A stretch of 64,000 bases of DNA. Origin: Actinomyces weissii. Its GTDB lineage: Bacteria > Actinomycetota > Actinomycetes > Actinomycetales > Actinomycetaceae. Below are positions 52,036 to 62,952 of this stretch, piece by piece. The notes beneath the pieces were generated by a model, which saw nothing but the letters and a program-made list of their open reading frames with translations, had not been told where the DNA came from and ran no database searches. The stretch spans positions 434,001 through 498,000 of the forward strand of contig NZ_CP066802.1 of NCBI RefSeq assembly GCF_016598775.1, given 5' to 3'. Numbering within the stretch: the first letter of the stretch is position 1; every line of letters begins with the position of its first letter. Made by a program: the position numbers and the translations under genes.

Positions 52036-53925
52036 ATGGCTGCCCCCGCCCCTGCTCCCGCTCCCGCCGCCAGCCAGGCCCCGGCTGCCCCCGGCCGCCG
52101 CGTCGTCGTCATCGGTGGGGTGGCAGCCGGGATGAGCGCCGCCACCCGCCTGCGCCGCCTGGACGAGCACGCCCAGATCACCGTGCTGGAGCGCGGCGAG
52201 CACGTCTCCTTCGCCAACTGCGGCCTGCCCTATTACGTGGGCGGAGTCATCCCCCGGCGTGAGGACCTGCTCCTGCAGACCCCCGCCTCCCTGGCCGCCC
52301 GCTTCAACCTGGACGTGCGCGTGCGCACCGAGGCCCTGGGCATCGACCGTGCCGCCCGCACCGTGCAGGCGCGCACCACCCACCCGGACGGCTCCGTCAC
52401 CGAGACCCTCCTGCCCTACGACGCCCTGGTGCTGGCCCCCGGCGCCAGGCCCGTGGTGCCCCCGGTCCCCGGCATCGAGCGGGCCCTGACCCTGCGGGAC
52501 GTGCACGACGCCGACGCCCTGGCCGCCGCCGTCGCCACCGGTGGGGCCGACGGCGGGCCCGCCCGCAGCGCCGTCGTGATCGGGGCCGGGTTCATCGGCC
52601 TGGAGGTGGCCGAGAACCTCCACCGCCAGGGCCTGGCCGTCACCCTGGTGGAGCTCGCCGAGCACGTGCTGGCGCCCCTGGACCCGGAGATGGCCGCCCC
52701 CGTGGCCGAGCGGCTGACCCAGGCGGGCCTGGACGTGCGCACCAGCACCTCCGTCACCGCCCTGACCGCGGGTACGGCCCAGCTGACCGACTCAACCACC
52801 GTGCCCGCCGACCTGGTGGTGGTCTCCGTGGGCGTGCGCCCCGACACCGGGTTGGCCCGCGCCGCCGGGCTGGAGCTGGACGAGCGCGGCGGCATCGTGG
52901 TGGACGCCCAGCAGCGCACCAGCGACCCCGCCATCTGGGCCGCCGGGGACGCCGCCGTCAAGACCGGGGCCATCGACGCCGCCCCCGCCCTCGTGCCGCT
53001 GGCCCAGGTGGCCAACCGCCACGGGCGCGTGGTGGCTGACGCCATCGCGGGCCGCCCCAGCCGGTCCGTGCCCACCATCGGCACCGCGATCGTCGGGGTG
53101 CTGGGGCTGCAGGTCGCCCTGACCGGCTGGTCCGAGACCCGGGCCCGCGCCGCCGGGCTGGAGGTGGAGGTCGTGCACGTCCACCCCACCGACCACGCGG
53201 GCTACTACCCCGGGGCGCGGCCCATGAGCCTGAAGCTGGTCCTTGAGGCTGGCAGCGGGCGGATCCTGGGGGCCCAGGGCGTGGGGGAGACCGGGGTGGA
53301 CAAGCGCCTGGACGTCATCTCCACCGCCATCCGCGGCGGGCTCACCGCCGCCGACCTGGCCGACCTGGAGACCGCCTACGCCCCGCCCTTCGGCTCGGCC
53401 AAGGACCCGGTGCACATGCTCGGGCTGGTGGCGGACAACGTGCTCAGCGGCCTGACCCGCACCATCCAGTGGCATGAGCTCGACGCCGCCGTGGCCGCCG
53501 GGGCCACCGTGGTGGACGTGCGCAGCCCGGCCGAGTACGCGCGCGGGCACGTCCCCGGCGCCGTCAACCTGAGCGTGGACGGCCTGCGCGAGCACCTGGA
53601 CGAGCTGCCCGCCGGGCCCCTGGTGGTCTCCTGCCAGGTGGGCCTGCGCGGGCACGTGGCGGCCCGCCTGCTCAGCCAGCTGGGGCGCGACGTGCGCAAC
53701 CTCGACGGCGGCTACCGCACCTGGTCCGCGGTCCACGGCACCGGGGTGACCGGCAGCGCCCCCGGCGCGGCTACCGTCCCTGGCGCGGGAGCAGGTGCTG
53801 GTGCGGTGCCCGCCGCTGGTAGGGCTACGGGTGCTGGGACGGCCACCGGTCCGGGTGCGGCCACCGGCGCTGGTTCGGCCGCCCGTCCCGATGCGACCAC
53901 TGCCCCCGCCCGGCAGGAGGGCTGA
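52036..53925 (+). CDS. FAD-dependent CoA-disulfide reductase fused to rhodanese domain
   Basis: This 629-residue protein has an FAD-binding start VVVIGGVAAGMSAATRLRRLD and the active-site SFANCGLPYYVGG (Cys62), as in CoA-disulfide reductases. A second nucleotide site AVVIGAGFIGLEVAENL and the C-terminal dimer domain follow. From about residue 490 a rhodanese domain begins (VVDVRSPAEYARGHVPGAVNLS) with catalytic Cys533 in CQVGLRG. Such fusions reduce or transfer persulfide sulfur. The last 60 residues are a Gly/Ala repeat tail. The preceding small protein gene ends 2 bp before, and the CstR-like gene follows after 3 bp, so it is one operon. Confidence 0.88.
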   Translation: MAAPAPAPAPAASQAPAAPGRRVVVIGGVAAGMSAATRLRRLDEHAQITVLERGEHVSFANCGLPYYVGGVIPRREDLLLQTPASLAARFNLDVRVRTEALGIDRAARTVQARTTHPDGSVTETLLPYDALVLAPGARPVVPPVPGIERALTLRDVHDADALAAAVATGGADGGPARSAVVIGAGFIGLEVAENLHRQGLAVTLVELAEHVLAPLDPEMAAPVAERLTQAGLDVRTSTSVTALTAGTAQLTDSTTVPADLVVVSVGVRPDTGLARAAGLELDERGGIVVDAQQRTSDPAIWAAGDAAVKTGAIDAAPALVPLAQVANRHGRVVADAIAGRPSRSVPTIGTAIVGVLGLQVALTGWSETRARAAGLEVEVVHVHPTDHAGYYPGARPMSLKLVLEAGSGRILGAQGVGETGVDKRLDVISTAIRGGLTAADLADLETAYAPPFGSAKDPVHMLGLVADNVLSGLTRTIQWHELDAAVAAGATVVDVRSPAEYARGHVPGAVNLSVDGLREHLDELPAGPLVVSCQVGLRGHVAARLLSQLGRDVRNLDGGYRTWSAVHGTGVTGSAPGAATVPGAGAGAGAVPAAGRATGAGTATGPGAATGAGSAARPDATTAPARQEG

Positions 53926-53928
53926 GCC

Positions 53929-54249
53929 GTGGCCGTGGCGCTGGACCCCGAGCAGCTGCGCCCCACCATCACCCGGCTCAAGCGGGCCCGTGGCCAGCTG
54001 GAGGCCGTGATCCGCATGCTGGAGGAGGGGCGGGACTGCGAGGAGGTGGTCACCCAGATCGCCGCCGTGTCCAAGGCGGTGGACCGGGCCGGTTTCACCG
54101 TGATCGCCACCGGCATGCGCGCCTGCCTGGAGGCAGAGGCCCGGGAGCAGGCCCAGGCGGCGCCCCAGGCACAGGACCAGCCGGGGGGCGCACAGGGACG
54201 GGCCCTGGACACCACCCGGCTGGAGAAGCTGTTCCTGTCCCTGTCCTGA
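53929..54249 (+). CDS. CstR/CsoR-family repressor, persulfide-sensor type
   Basis: This 106-residue repressor has the family core RLKRARGQLEAVIRMLEEGRDCEEVVTQIAAVSKAV. Of the copper-binding Cys-His-Cys set only the two Cys remain: Cys37 and Cys66, 29 apart as in CstR, and no His is present where CsoR has one. It is therefore more likely a persulfide sensor than a copper sensor. The start is GTG 53929. With the operator and the reductase-rhodanese gene it forms a small sulfide/persulfide response operon. The C-terminal 35 residues are a Gln/Gly-rich extension. Confidence 0.85.
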   Translation: MAVALDPEQLRPTITRLKRARGQLEAVIRMLEEGRDCEEVVTQIAAVSKAVDRAGFTVIATGMRACLEAEAREQAQAAPQAQDQPGGAQGRALDTTRLEKLFLSLS

Positions 54250-54281
54250 CAGGTCCCGACCCTCGATCTGTGCGTCCGAGC

Positions 54282-54338
54282 TGTGCATTTTGGCTCGACT
54301 GGTGCGGTATTCCGGCACCAGTCGAGCCAAAATGCACA
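54282..54338. repeat. Long palindrome, copy 4, with compensatory changes
   Basis: Arms 54282-54305 and 54315-54338 (24 bp) are perfectly complementary. The left arm reads TGCATTTTGGCTCGACTGG where the other copies have TGCATTTCGGCGCGAGTGG, and the right arm carries the matching changes. It sits between the converging CstR-like and glpK genes, so it may be a shared terminator. Confidence 0.88.
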
Positions 54339-54353
54339 AGTGGGGCCTGGGGG

Positions 54354-55889
<1,536 letters not shown>

Positions 55890-55949
55890 GGATGGTCCTT
55901 TCAGCTGTTGGTTAGGGGTTGTGGGGGCTCGGGCCGGTGCGGGGCGCGC

Positions 55950-56729
55950 TCAGGCCAGGCCGCTGACGAAGGCGAGCACGGTGCCCGCGACGGCGCCCAG
56001 GAGCGGGCCGACCACCGGGACCCAGGCGTAGCCCCAGTCGGAGTCGCCCTTGCCCTTGATGGGCAGGAGGGCGTGGGCCACGCGCGGGCCCAGGTCGCGG
56101 GCGGGGTTGATGGCGTAGCCGGTGGGCCCGCCCAGGGAGGTACCGATCACCACGATGACCAGGGCCACGCCGAGGGGGCCGATCTGGCTCTGGGTGTGGC
56201 CGGAGACGTAGATCCACAGGATCAGGACGGCGGTGCCGATGGCCTCGGTCAGGGTGTTCCAGCCGTAGGAGCGGATGGCGGGGCCGGTGGAGAACACGGC
56301 CAGCTTGAGGGCCGGGTCGCAGTCCTCGTCAAAGTGCTGCTTGAAGGTCAGCCAGCACAGGACGGCCCCGGTGAAGGCCCCTAGCAGCTGGGCGACGCAG
56401 TAGACCAGCACGTTGGTGGCGGTGACGGCGATCCCGCCGGCGTCCAGGGCGGGCCCGTTCAGGGTGACCGCCGGGTCGAACAGGTGCCCGACCACCTTGG
56501 CCAGGGTCACGGCCGGGTTCAGGTGCCCGCCGGTGCCGTAGGCGACGTAGACGCCTGCGAGCACGGCCAGGCCCCACCCCCAGTTGATCATGAACCAGCC
56601 GGCGTCCTTGCCCTTGGACTTGGGCAGCAGGTTGGTGGCGACCACGCCACCACCAAGTAGCAGGAGGATGGCGGTGCCGAGGAGCTCGGACATAAATATC
56701 TGAGTGAGGCTCATTGCCAGCTGACTCAC
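55950..56729 (-). CDS. glpF: Glycerol uptake facilitator (aquaporin family)
   Basis: This channel of 259 residues has six membrane helices and the two NPA half-helix motifs, GGHLNPAVTLA and GYAINPARDLGPR. Asp after NPAR marks the glycerol-permeable GlpF class rather than water-only channels. I choose GTG 56729, preceded by AAGGA, rather than ATG 56714 which lacks a ribosome site. A still later ATG (SELLG) is less likely. It forms an operon with glpK. Confidence 0.93.
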   Translation of the reverse strand: MSQLAMSLTQIFMSELLGTAILLLLGGGVVATNLLPKSKGKDAGWFMINWGWGLAVLAGVYVAYGTGGHLNPAVTLAKVVGHLFDPAVTLNGPALDAGGIAVTATNVLVYCVAQLLGAFTGAVLCWLTFKQHFDEDCDPALKLAVFSTGPAIRSYGWNTLTEAIGTAVLILWIYVSGHTQSQIGPLGVALVIVVIGTSLGGPTGYAINPARDLGPRVAHALLPIKGKGDSDWGYAWVPVVGPLLGAVAGTVLAFVSGLA

Positions 56730-57133
56730 TTTCTGCACGTCCTTGTGCGTCGTGTGCGGCCTTGCGACGGGCGTCAGGCGCCTGGGGCCGGATCTGGGCG
56801 CCAAGCCTGTGCGGGAAGGTGACCTGGGCCCGTCAGTAGAATGAGGGTAGGTCACAAAGTGCTTGCGCCTGCCTGCTTCTGGTGGGCTGTTCGGGGCCGG
56901 CCGCCGTCCCGGGCCAGCCGTCTCGGCGGGGGTCTGCCTTGTGCCTGTAGGGACAAGTGCAGGTGGTCTACGGGCCGGGCAGGATAAGGTGCAGCCTCCT
57001 GCCCCACCGGGTGAACGTTTGTGCTAGGTGCGTGCACGATTTTCTAACAGCGTGTACTTCTAGAACCAGGACGACTGGGATGGTCCCCAACCGGGACGGC
57101 CCGGCCCCGGCACTCTGGGCTAGGAGGACCAGC
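56730..57133. promoter_or_regulatory. Divergent glpF-glpA intergenic region
   Basis: This 404-bp gap between divergent operons must carry promoters for both and probably sites for the SorC-type regulator encoded after glpC. A -10-like TAGAAT is at 56837-56842 on the plus strand. I cannot find a convincing operator by eye. Confidence 0.4.
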
Positions 57134-58861
57134 GTGAGAACCATGAGCGCGGACGTCGTCGTCATCGGCGGCGGGGCCACTGGCGTCGGTGCCGCCCGCG
57201 ACGCCGCCATGCGCGGGCTGCAGGTGGTGCTCCTGGAGCGGGCGGACCTGGCGCAGGGAACCTCCGGGCGCTTCCACGGGCTGCTGCACTCCGGGGGCCG
57301 CTACGTCGTCTCCGACCCTGAGTCCGCCCAGCAGTGCGCCCAGGAGAACGACGTCGTCAGCCGCATCCACGCCAACGCCGTCGAGCGGACCGGTGGGCTG
57401 TTCGTGGTCACCCCCCAGGACGACCTGGACTTCTCCGAGCAGTTCCTCGCCGGGGCCCGGGAGAACGGGGTGGCCTGTGAGGAGGTCACCCCCGGCCAGG
57501 CCCTGCGCCTGGAGCCCCGCCTCAACCCGGGCCTGAAGCGGGCCTTCCGGGTCAACGACGCCGCCGTGGACGGCTGGCAGATGGTCTGGGGAGCCGCCCG
57601 CTCCGCCCAGGCCTACGGCGCCCAGGTGCTCACCTACCACGAGGTCACCGGCTTCGTCGTGGAAGGCACCGGCAGCGACCGGCGGGTGGTGGCCGTGCGC
57701 GCCCGCGGCCTGAAGACCGGTGAGGAGCTGACCGTCTCCAGCGCCGTGGTCATCAACGCCGCCGGGCCCTGGGCCGGACGGGTGGCCGCGCTGGCCGGGG
57801 CCACCAGCGTGGAGGTGGTCTCCGGCGCGGGCGTGATGGTGGCCGTCAACCACCGGCTCGTCAACCACGTCGTCAACCGCTGCGTCAAGCCCGCTGACGG
57901 TGACATCATCGTCCCCGCCCACACGGTCACGGTTATCGGCACCACCGACCACCGGGCCGAGGACCCTGACCACCTGGCCATCCCCCGGGACGAGGTGGCC
58001 TACATGCTGGACCAGGGGGAGGTGCTCCTGCCCGGCTTCCGGGAGAGCCGGGCCGTGCACGCCTGGGCCGGAGCCCGGCCCCTGGTGCTGGACAAGCGCG
58101 TCTCCGGGGACGACACCCGCCACATGAGCCGCGGCATGACCGTCATCAGCCACCGGGAGGCCGACGGCGTGGCCGGGATGGTCACCGTCGCGGGAGGCAA
58201 GCTCACCACCTACCGCCTCATGGCCAAGCTGGCCGTCGACGCCGCCTGCGCCGAGCTGGGGGTGCAGGCCGCCTGCACCACCGACACCGAGCCCTGCCCC
58301 GGGGCCGAGGCAGGGCGCAACCACCGGGCCACCCACCGCCTGGAGCAGCGTGAGGCCGACCGCCTGGAGAACCAGGTAGTCTGCGAGTGCGAGCTGGTCA
58401 CCCGCCAGCAGGTCACCGACCTGCTGCAGGAGCAGCCCAACGCCTCCATAGACGACCTGCGCCGCCAGCTGCGCGTCGGCATGGGCCCCTGCCAGGGAGG
58501 CTTCTGCTCGCCCCGGGTCGCCGGGATACACGCCAGCTGCCAGCAGGCCCAGGCCGCCACCTCCACCGAGATGCTGCGCACCTTCCTGCGCCACCGCTGG
58601 ATCGGCCTGTGGCCCGTCCTGCACGGGCTGCAGGTGCGTGAGGCGGCCCTGAACCTGTGGATGGTCCAAGGGACCCTGGCCCTGGAGGACCTGCCCGCCA
58701 CCCCGCCGCCACCACAGGTCGCCACCGCCATAACCGGGGCCGAGGACGGCGAGCAGGACGCCGCCGACCTGGCCGCCGCCCGCGCCTGGCTCAGCCAGGC
58801 ACCCGTCGTGGCCGCTGCGGCACCGGCGGTGAGGGAGACCCACCAGGAGGGGGCCGCATGA
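57134..58861 (+). CDS. glpA: Anaerobic glycerol-3-phosphate dehydrogenase subunit A
   Basis: This FAD subunit oxidises glycerol-3-phosphate to dihydroxyacetone phosphate. The 575-residue protein starts at GTG 57134, six bases after AGGAGG. FAD motifs are VVVIGGGATGVGAARDAAMRG and TSGRFHGLLHSGGRYV. The distinctive C-terminal BFD-like [2Fe-2S] region has VCECELVT and GMGPCQGGFC, which separates GlpA from aerobic GlpD. Its stop overlaps the glpB start (ATGA). Confidence 0.95.
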   Translation: MRTMSADVVVIGGGATGVGAARDAAMRGLQVVLLERADLAQGTSGRFHGLLHSGGRYVVSDPESAQQCAQENDVVSRIHANAVERTGGLFVVTPQDDLDFSEQFLAGARENGVACEEVTPGQALRLEPRLNPGLKRAFRVNDAAVDGWQMVWGAARSAQAYGAQVLTYHEVTGFVVEGTGSDRRVVAVRARGLKTGEELTVSSAVVINAAGPWAGRVAALAGATSVEVVSGAGVMVAVNHRLVNHVVNRCVKPADGDIIVPAHTVTVIGTTDHRAEDPDHLAIPRDEVAYMLDQGEVLLPGFRESRAVHAWAGARPLVLDKRVSGDDTRHMSRGMTVISHREADGVAGMVTVAGGKLTTYRLMAKLAVDAACAELGVQAACTTDTEPCPGAEAGRNHRATHRLEQREADRLENQVVCECELVTRQQVTDLLQEQPNASIDDLRRQLRVGMGPCQGGFCSPRVAGIHASCQQAQAATSTEMLRTFLRHRWIGLWPVLHGLQVREAALNLWMVQGTLALEDLPATPPPPQVATAITGAEDGEQDAADLAAARAWLSQAPVVAAAAPAVRETHQEGAA

Positions 58862-60396
58862 GCAGCGACGTCGTCGTGATCGGGGCCGGGATCGCCGGGT
58901 ACAGCGCCGCCCTGCGCCTGCGCCAGGCCGGGGCCCGTGTCACCCTGCTCACCAAGGGGATGGGCGGGCTGTCCCTGTCCACCGGCAACCTGGACGTACT
59001 GGGACGCCTGGGAGGCGTGGCGGGACCTGCTGGCCCCGGGGCGGGTGGCGAGGCCGAGCGCTGGCAGCGCCGCGCCGTCACCCACCCCTACGCCGCTATC
59101 GCCCAGGACGGGCTCCTGCCGGAGGGGCACCCCTACCGGGTCATCGGGGCCCAGCGCACCGCTGCCGCCGTGTCGGGCCTGTGCGCCCTGGTGGGGCCGG
59201 AGCTGCTCAGCCCCCGGGCGCACGAGGACCCGGCAGGCCCGCAGAACCTGTGGCTGCCCACCGCCCTGGGCGCCGTCCGCCCCAGCCTGGTGGTCCAGCC
59301 CACCATGACCGCCTCCGCGCTGAGGCCCGGCGGCAGCTACCTGGTGGTCGGCCTGGCCCGTCTCAAGGACCTGAACGCCGAGCTGGTGGCCGCCAACCTC
59401 AGCCGCAGCGAGCTGCCGGAGGGCGGGCAGGTGCAGGCCCGGGCCGTCACCATCGACTTCCAGGCCCGCAGCGGGGAGGCGGACACCAACGCCGTCGGCC
59501 ACGCCCGCGCCCTGGACACCCCAGCCGGGCGTGAGCGCCTGGCCCAGGCCCTGGCCGGGCAGGTCCGCCCCGGAGAGACCGTGCTGCTGCCTGCCGTGCT
59601 GGGCCTGGAGCGCCCCGGTGCCTGCCAGGAGCTGGCTGAGCGGCTCGGGGCCCCGGTCGGGGAGATACCCCTGGTACCGCCCTCCGTGCCCGGGCTGCGC
59701 CTGGAGCACCACCTGGAGCGCCTGGCCGTCGCCCAGCGCGTACGTGTGGTCATGGGCGGGCGCGTGGTCGCCAGCCGCCGTGAGCGCGGCCGCCTGGTCT
59801 CCGTCACCAGCGCCGCCTCCGGGCGCGCCCGCGAGCACCACGCCGCCGCCTTCGTGCTGGCCGCAGGCGGCTTCGAGTCCGGGGCGCTGGCCATGGACTC
59901 CCACGGGCAGGTCACCGAGACCGTGCTGGGCCTGCCCCTGGCGGGCGTGAGCCCGGACCCCGCTGAGAACCTGCGCCGCCTGATCCACCGCGACTACTGG
60001 GGCATGCCCCAGGGCGTGTTCCGGGTCGGCGTGGCCGTGGACTCCCAGATGCGCCCCCTGGGCCCCGACGGCGAGCCCGCCCTGGAAGGGGTGTACGCCG
60101 CCGGGTCGGTGCTGGCCGGGGCGGTGCGCTGGGCGGAGATGTCCGGTGAGGGCATCGCCCTGGGCTCCGCCTGGGCCGCCGCCGACGCGGTGCTGGCCGG
60201 GCTGGGGCACGGCGGCCAGCCCGCAAGCCAGCCCAGCAGCGCAGCGCGTCCGGGCCAGGAGGCCGCCGCAGACCTCGACGTCGCCAGGCCGGCCACGGCA
60301 GGCAGCCGCCCGAGCCGGATCGCCGGCGCTACCGCCCAGGACCGGGCCGACGTCGTCGGCACCCCGGCAGAGCGCGACCCCAAGGAGCAGCACTGA
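58858..60396 (+). CDS. glpB: Anaerobic glycerol-3-phosphate dehydrogenase subunit B
   Basis: This 512-residue flavoprotein subunit begins SSDVVVIGAGIAGYSAALRLRQAGARV and has the GlpB-type TLLTKGMGGLSLSTGNLDVLG. The C-terminal FAD contacts (GVYAAGSVLAGAVRWAEMSGEGIALGSAW) are complete. It is longer than typical GlpB by an Ala/Pro tail of about 60 residues. The ATG at 58858 is inside the glpA stop, and its stop shares a base with the glpC start. Confidence 0.93.
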   Translation: MSSDVVVIGAGIAGYSAALRLRQAGARVTLLTKGMGGLSLSTGNLDVLGRLGGVAGPAGPGAGGEAERWQRRAVTHPYAAIAQDGLLPEGHPYRVIGAQRTAAAVSGLCALVGPELLSPRAHEDPAGPQNLWLPTALGAVRPSLVVQPTMTASALRPGGSYLVVGLARLKDLNAELVAANLSRSELPEGGQVQARAVTIDFQARSGEADTNAVGHARALDTPAGRERLAQALAGQVRPGETVLLPAVLGLERPGACQELAERLGAPVGEIPLVPPSVPGLRLEHHLERLAVAQRVRVVMGGRVVASRRERGRLVSVTSAASGRAREHHAAAFVLAAGGFESGALAMDSHGQVTETVLGLPLAGVSPDPAENLRRLIHRDYWGMPQGVFRVGVAVDSQMRPLGPDGEPALEGVYAAGSVLAGAVRWAEMSGEGIALGSAWAAADAVLAGLGHGGQPASQPSSAARPGQEAAADLDVARPATAGSRPSRIAGATAQDRADVVGTPAERDPKEQH

Positions 60397-61739
60397 TGTT
60401 TGACCTGGACGTCCTTGCCAAGCGGTGGGACCTGGCCCTGCCCGGTGCCGGGGGACGGGCCGTGCGCAGCGGCTCCGCCGCCCTGGACAGCGCTGGCCAC
60501 AACCTGGCCCGAGCCAGCCTGGACTGCTGCGTGAAGTGCAATATCTGCGAGACCATGTGCCCGGTCATGGCCGTCACCGAGCTCTTCCCCGGGCCCAAGT
60601 TCGTGGGGCCCCAGGCGGAGCGCTACCGCAACGGCCAGAGCGTGGACCACTCCATCGACTACTGCTCCTCCTGCGGCACCTGCACCCGCGTGTGCCCCCA
60701 GGGCGTCAAGGTCGCCGAGCTCAACAACCAGGCCCGCGCCGTCATGCGCGCCCAGACCGGTGCGGTCAGCCTGCGTGACCGGATCATCACCCAGACCACC
60801 CTCATGGGCAAGGTCATGACCCCCGTGGCCCCTGTCGCCAACGCGGTGCTGGCCAACAAGCCCGCACGCGTGGTCATGGAGAAGGTCATCGGCGTGCACC
60901 GGGACGCCCCCATGCCCCAGGCCGAGCCCCGCTCCCTGCGGCACTGGCTCAAGCACCGCCGCAAGCGCACCGACACCCTGGTACCCGCAGGCTCGCGCGG
61001 GCCGATCGTGTTCTTCCACGGCTGCGCGGGCGGGTACTTTGAGGTGGAGACCTCCAAGCGCGCCATCGAGGTGCTGGAGCACATCGGCTACGACGTCGTC
61101 ATCCCCCAGCAGGGCTGCTGCGGCCTGGCCGCCCAGTCCAACGGCCTGTACGGGCAGGCCAGCGCCTCCGTGGTGCGCCTGTGCGAGCAGCTGCGGGCCG
61201 CCGGGGAGGGGCTGACCATCGTGTCCACCGCCGGGTCCTGCGCCGGGATGCTCAAGCACGAGGCCCACGAGATCATGGGCGTGGAGGCTCCTGCGCTCGC
61301 GGACGTGTCCACCCGCACCGTCGAGGTCTCCGAGCTGCTGCGGGACCTGGACGAGGCCGGGCAGCTGCCGCACAGCTTCCGGCGTATCGAGGCTACGGTC
61401 GCCTACCACCCGCCCTGCCAGCTCAAGGGGCAGAACATGGGGCTGCCCGCCATAGACGTCATGGAGCTGGTGCCCGGCTTCCAGGTGGTGGAGTCCGGCA
61501 AGGCCTGCTGCGGCATGGCGGGTACCTACGGCCTCAAGAAGGAGAAGTACGAGGTGGCCCAGGCCGTGGGGGCGTCCCTGTTCGAGCTGGTGCGGGAGGT
61601 CAACCCGGGGCTGGCAGTCTGCGACACGGAGACCTGCCGCTGGCAGATCCAGAAGTCCTCCGGGGTGCGTACCGTGCACCCGGTGTGGGTCATCCACGCG
61701 GCCTACGGGCTCTCCCGGCTGCCTGGGGTGGAGGACTGA
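60396..61739 (+). CDS. glpC: Anaerobic glycerol-3-phosphate dehydrogenase subunit C
   Basis: This 447-residue membrane-linking Fe-S subunit passes electrons to the quinone pool. Two 4Fe-4S motifs lie near the N-terminus (CCVKCNICETMCPV and CSSCGTCTRVCPQG). Two CCG domains follow: GCCGLAAQSNG, and the pair PPCQLKGQNMG and CCGMAGTYGLKKEKYE. The start overlaps the glpB stop (TGATG) after AAGGAG. All three subunits are present, so the complex looks intact. Confidence 0.95.
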   Translation: MFDLDVLAKRWDLALPGAGGRAVRSGSAALDSAGHNLARASLDCCVKCNICETMCPVMAVTELFPGPKFVGPQAERYRNGQSVDHSIDYCSSCGTCTRVCPQGVKVAELNNQARAVMRAQTGAVSLRDRIITQTTLMGKVMTPVAPVANAVLANKPARVVMEKVIGVHRDAPMPQAEPRSLRHWLKHRRKRTDTLVPAGSRGPIVFFHGCAGGYFEVETSKRAIEVLEHIGYDVVIPQQGCCGLAAQSNGLYGQASASVVRLCEQLRAAGEGLTIVSTAGSCAGMLKHEAHEIMGVEAPALADVSTRTVEVSELLRDLDEAGQLPHSFRRIEATVAYHPPCQLKGQNMGLPAIDVMELVPGFQVVESGKACCGMAGTYGLKKEKYEVAQAVGASLFELVREVNPGLAVCDTETCRWQIQKSSGVRTVHPVWVIHAAYGLSRLPGVED

Positions 61740-61835
61740 GCCTTTTGCCAGCCTGAACCGCTGTCCCGCGGCGCCGGTTGTGGAATCATGGGCAGGGACC
61801 CTGAACGGACGTGCACCATCTAGGGGGTGGGCGAC

Positions 61836-62846
61836 GTGCCCGTAGAACCGCCCAGGAGCGCCTCACAGTGTTATGAGGCCGCCTCCATGTACTACGTCCA
61901 GGGCGAGACCATGGAGGTTATCGCCCGGCACCTGGGGGTCTCCCGCTCCACCGTCTCCCGCCTGCTGGCCCGCGCCCGTGAGGACGGCGTCGTGCGCATC
62001 ACCCTGGTAGAGCCTGGTGGGCGCGGCAGCCTGGAGTCCGAGCTGCGGGAGTCCTTCGGCGTGGAGGCCCGTATCGTGCCGGTGCGTGAGGGCACCACCG
62101 AGATCCACCGCCTGGAGCAGGTCTGTGCCGTAGCGGCGCGCAGGCTGGTTGAGCTCGCTCCCGCCGACGGCGTGATCGGCACCGCCTGGGGCACCACCAT
62201 GAGCGAGGTGTGCGCGGCCCTGCCAGCGCGCCCGGTGCCGGGCCTGAGCGTGGTCCAGCTCAACGGCGCCTCCGACCCTGAGGGCGTGGGTCCCAGCGCC
62301 GGGGAGGTGCTGGCGGCCTTCCATGAGCGCCTGGGGGCACGCACCGTCGCCTTCCCCGTGCCCGCCTTCTTTGACCACGCCTCCACGCGGGAGGCCATGT
62401 GGTCGGAGCGCTCGGTGCGGCGCGTGCTGGCACTGGCTGAGCGGGCCGACCTGGCGGTCTTCGGGGTGGGAACCGCCCCGGTTCCCGGGCAGGGGCACGC
62501 CGTCACCCTGCCCAGCCAGGTCTACGCCGGAGGGCACCTTACTGACACCGACCGCCTGCTGCTGAGCCGCGAGGACGTGGTGGGGGACGTGTGCACGGTG
62601 ATGCTGCGCGCCGACGGCTCCTGGCAGGGCATCCCCCTGAACCGGCGGGCCACCGGCCCCACGCCCGCGCAGCTCGCCCGTATCCCCCGCCGTCTGTGCG
62701 TGGTGGCAGGCACGGGCAAGGCCCGGGCCCTGCTGGCGGCCCTGCGGGCGCGGGTGGCCACCGACCTGGTGGTGGACGAGGCCACGGCCCGGGCGGTGCT
62801 GGCCCTGGCCCGCAAGCGCCGCCCCCGGCCACGCGGTAGCCGCTGA
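61836..62846 (+). CDS. SorC/DeoR-type sugar-binding transcriptional regulator
   Basis: This 336-residue regulator has an N-terminal helix-turn-helix (EVIARHLGVSRSTVSRLLARARED). A sugar-phosphate-isomerase-like effector domain follows, with GVIGTAWGTTMSEV, VVQLNGASDPEGVG and DLAVFGVGTAPVP. GTG 61836 is chosen since AGGGGG lies eight bases before it; GTG 61827 is an alternative. It lies 96 bp after glpC in the same direction, so it probably controls the glp genes in response to glycerol-3-phosphate or a related phosphate. That ligand is inferred. Confidence 0.88.
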   Translation: MPVEPPRSASQCYEAASMYYVQGETMEVIARHLGVSRSTVSRLLARAREDGVVRITLVEPGGRGSLESELRESFGVEARIVPVREGTTEIHRLEQVCAVAARRLVELAPADGVIGTAWGTTMSEVCAALPARPVPGLSVVQLNGASDPEGVGPSAGEVLAAFHERLGARTVAFPVPAFFDHASTREAMWSERSVRRVLALAERADLAVFGVGTAPVPGQGHAVTLPSQVYAGGHLTDTDRLLLSREDVVGDVCTVMLRADGSWQGIPLNRRATGPTPAQLARIPRRLCVVAGTGKARALLAALRARVATDLVVDEATARAVLALARKRRPRPRGSR

Positions 62847-62952
62847 GCTGCGCGTAGGCCCTGACACAGGCTGGGCCAGTGACGCATCTGTGAGGCCCAA
62901 GCCGCCTCGTGCCTCCCCGGGCACCTGTGACCTGGCCGGTACAGTGCAGGAC

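Noticed and set aside
53929-54249. Calling the repressor a copper sensor (CsoR)
   Set aside because: The copper-binding His is not present between the two Cys, and the neighbour is a rhodanese fusion rather than a copper ATPase.
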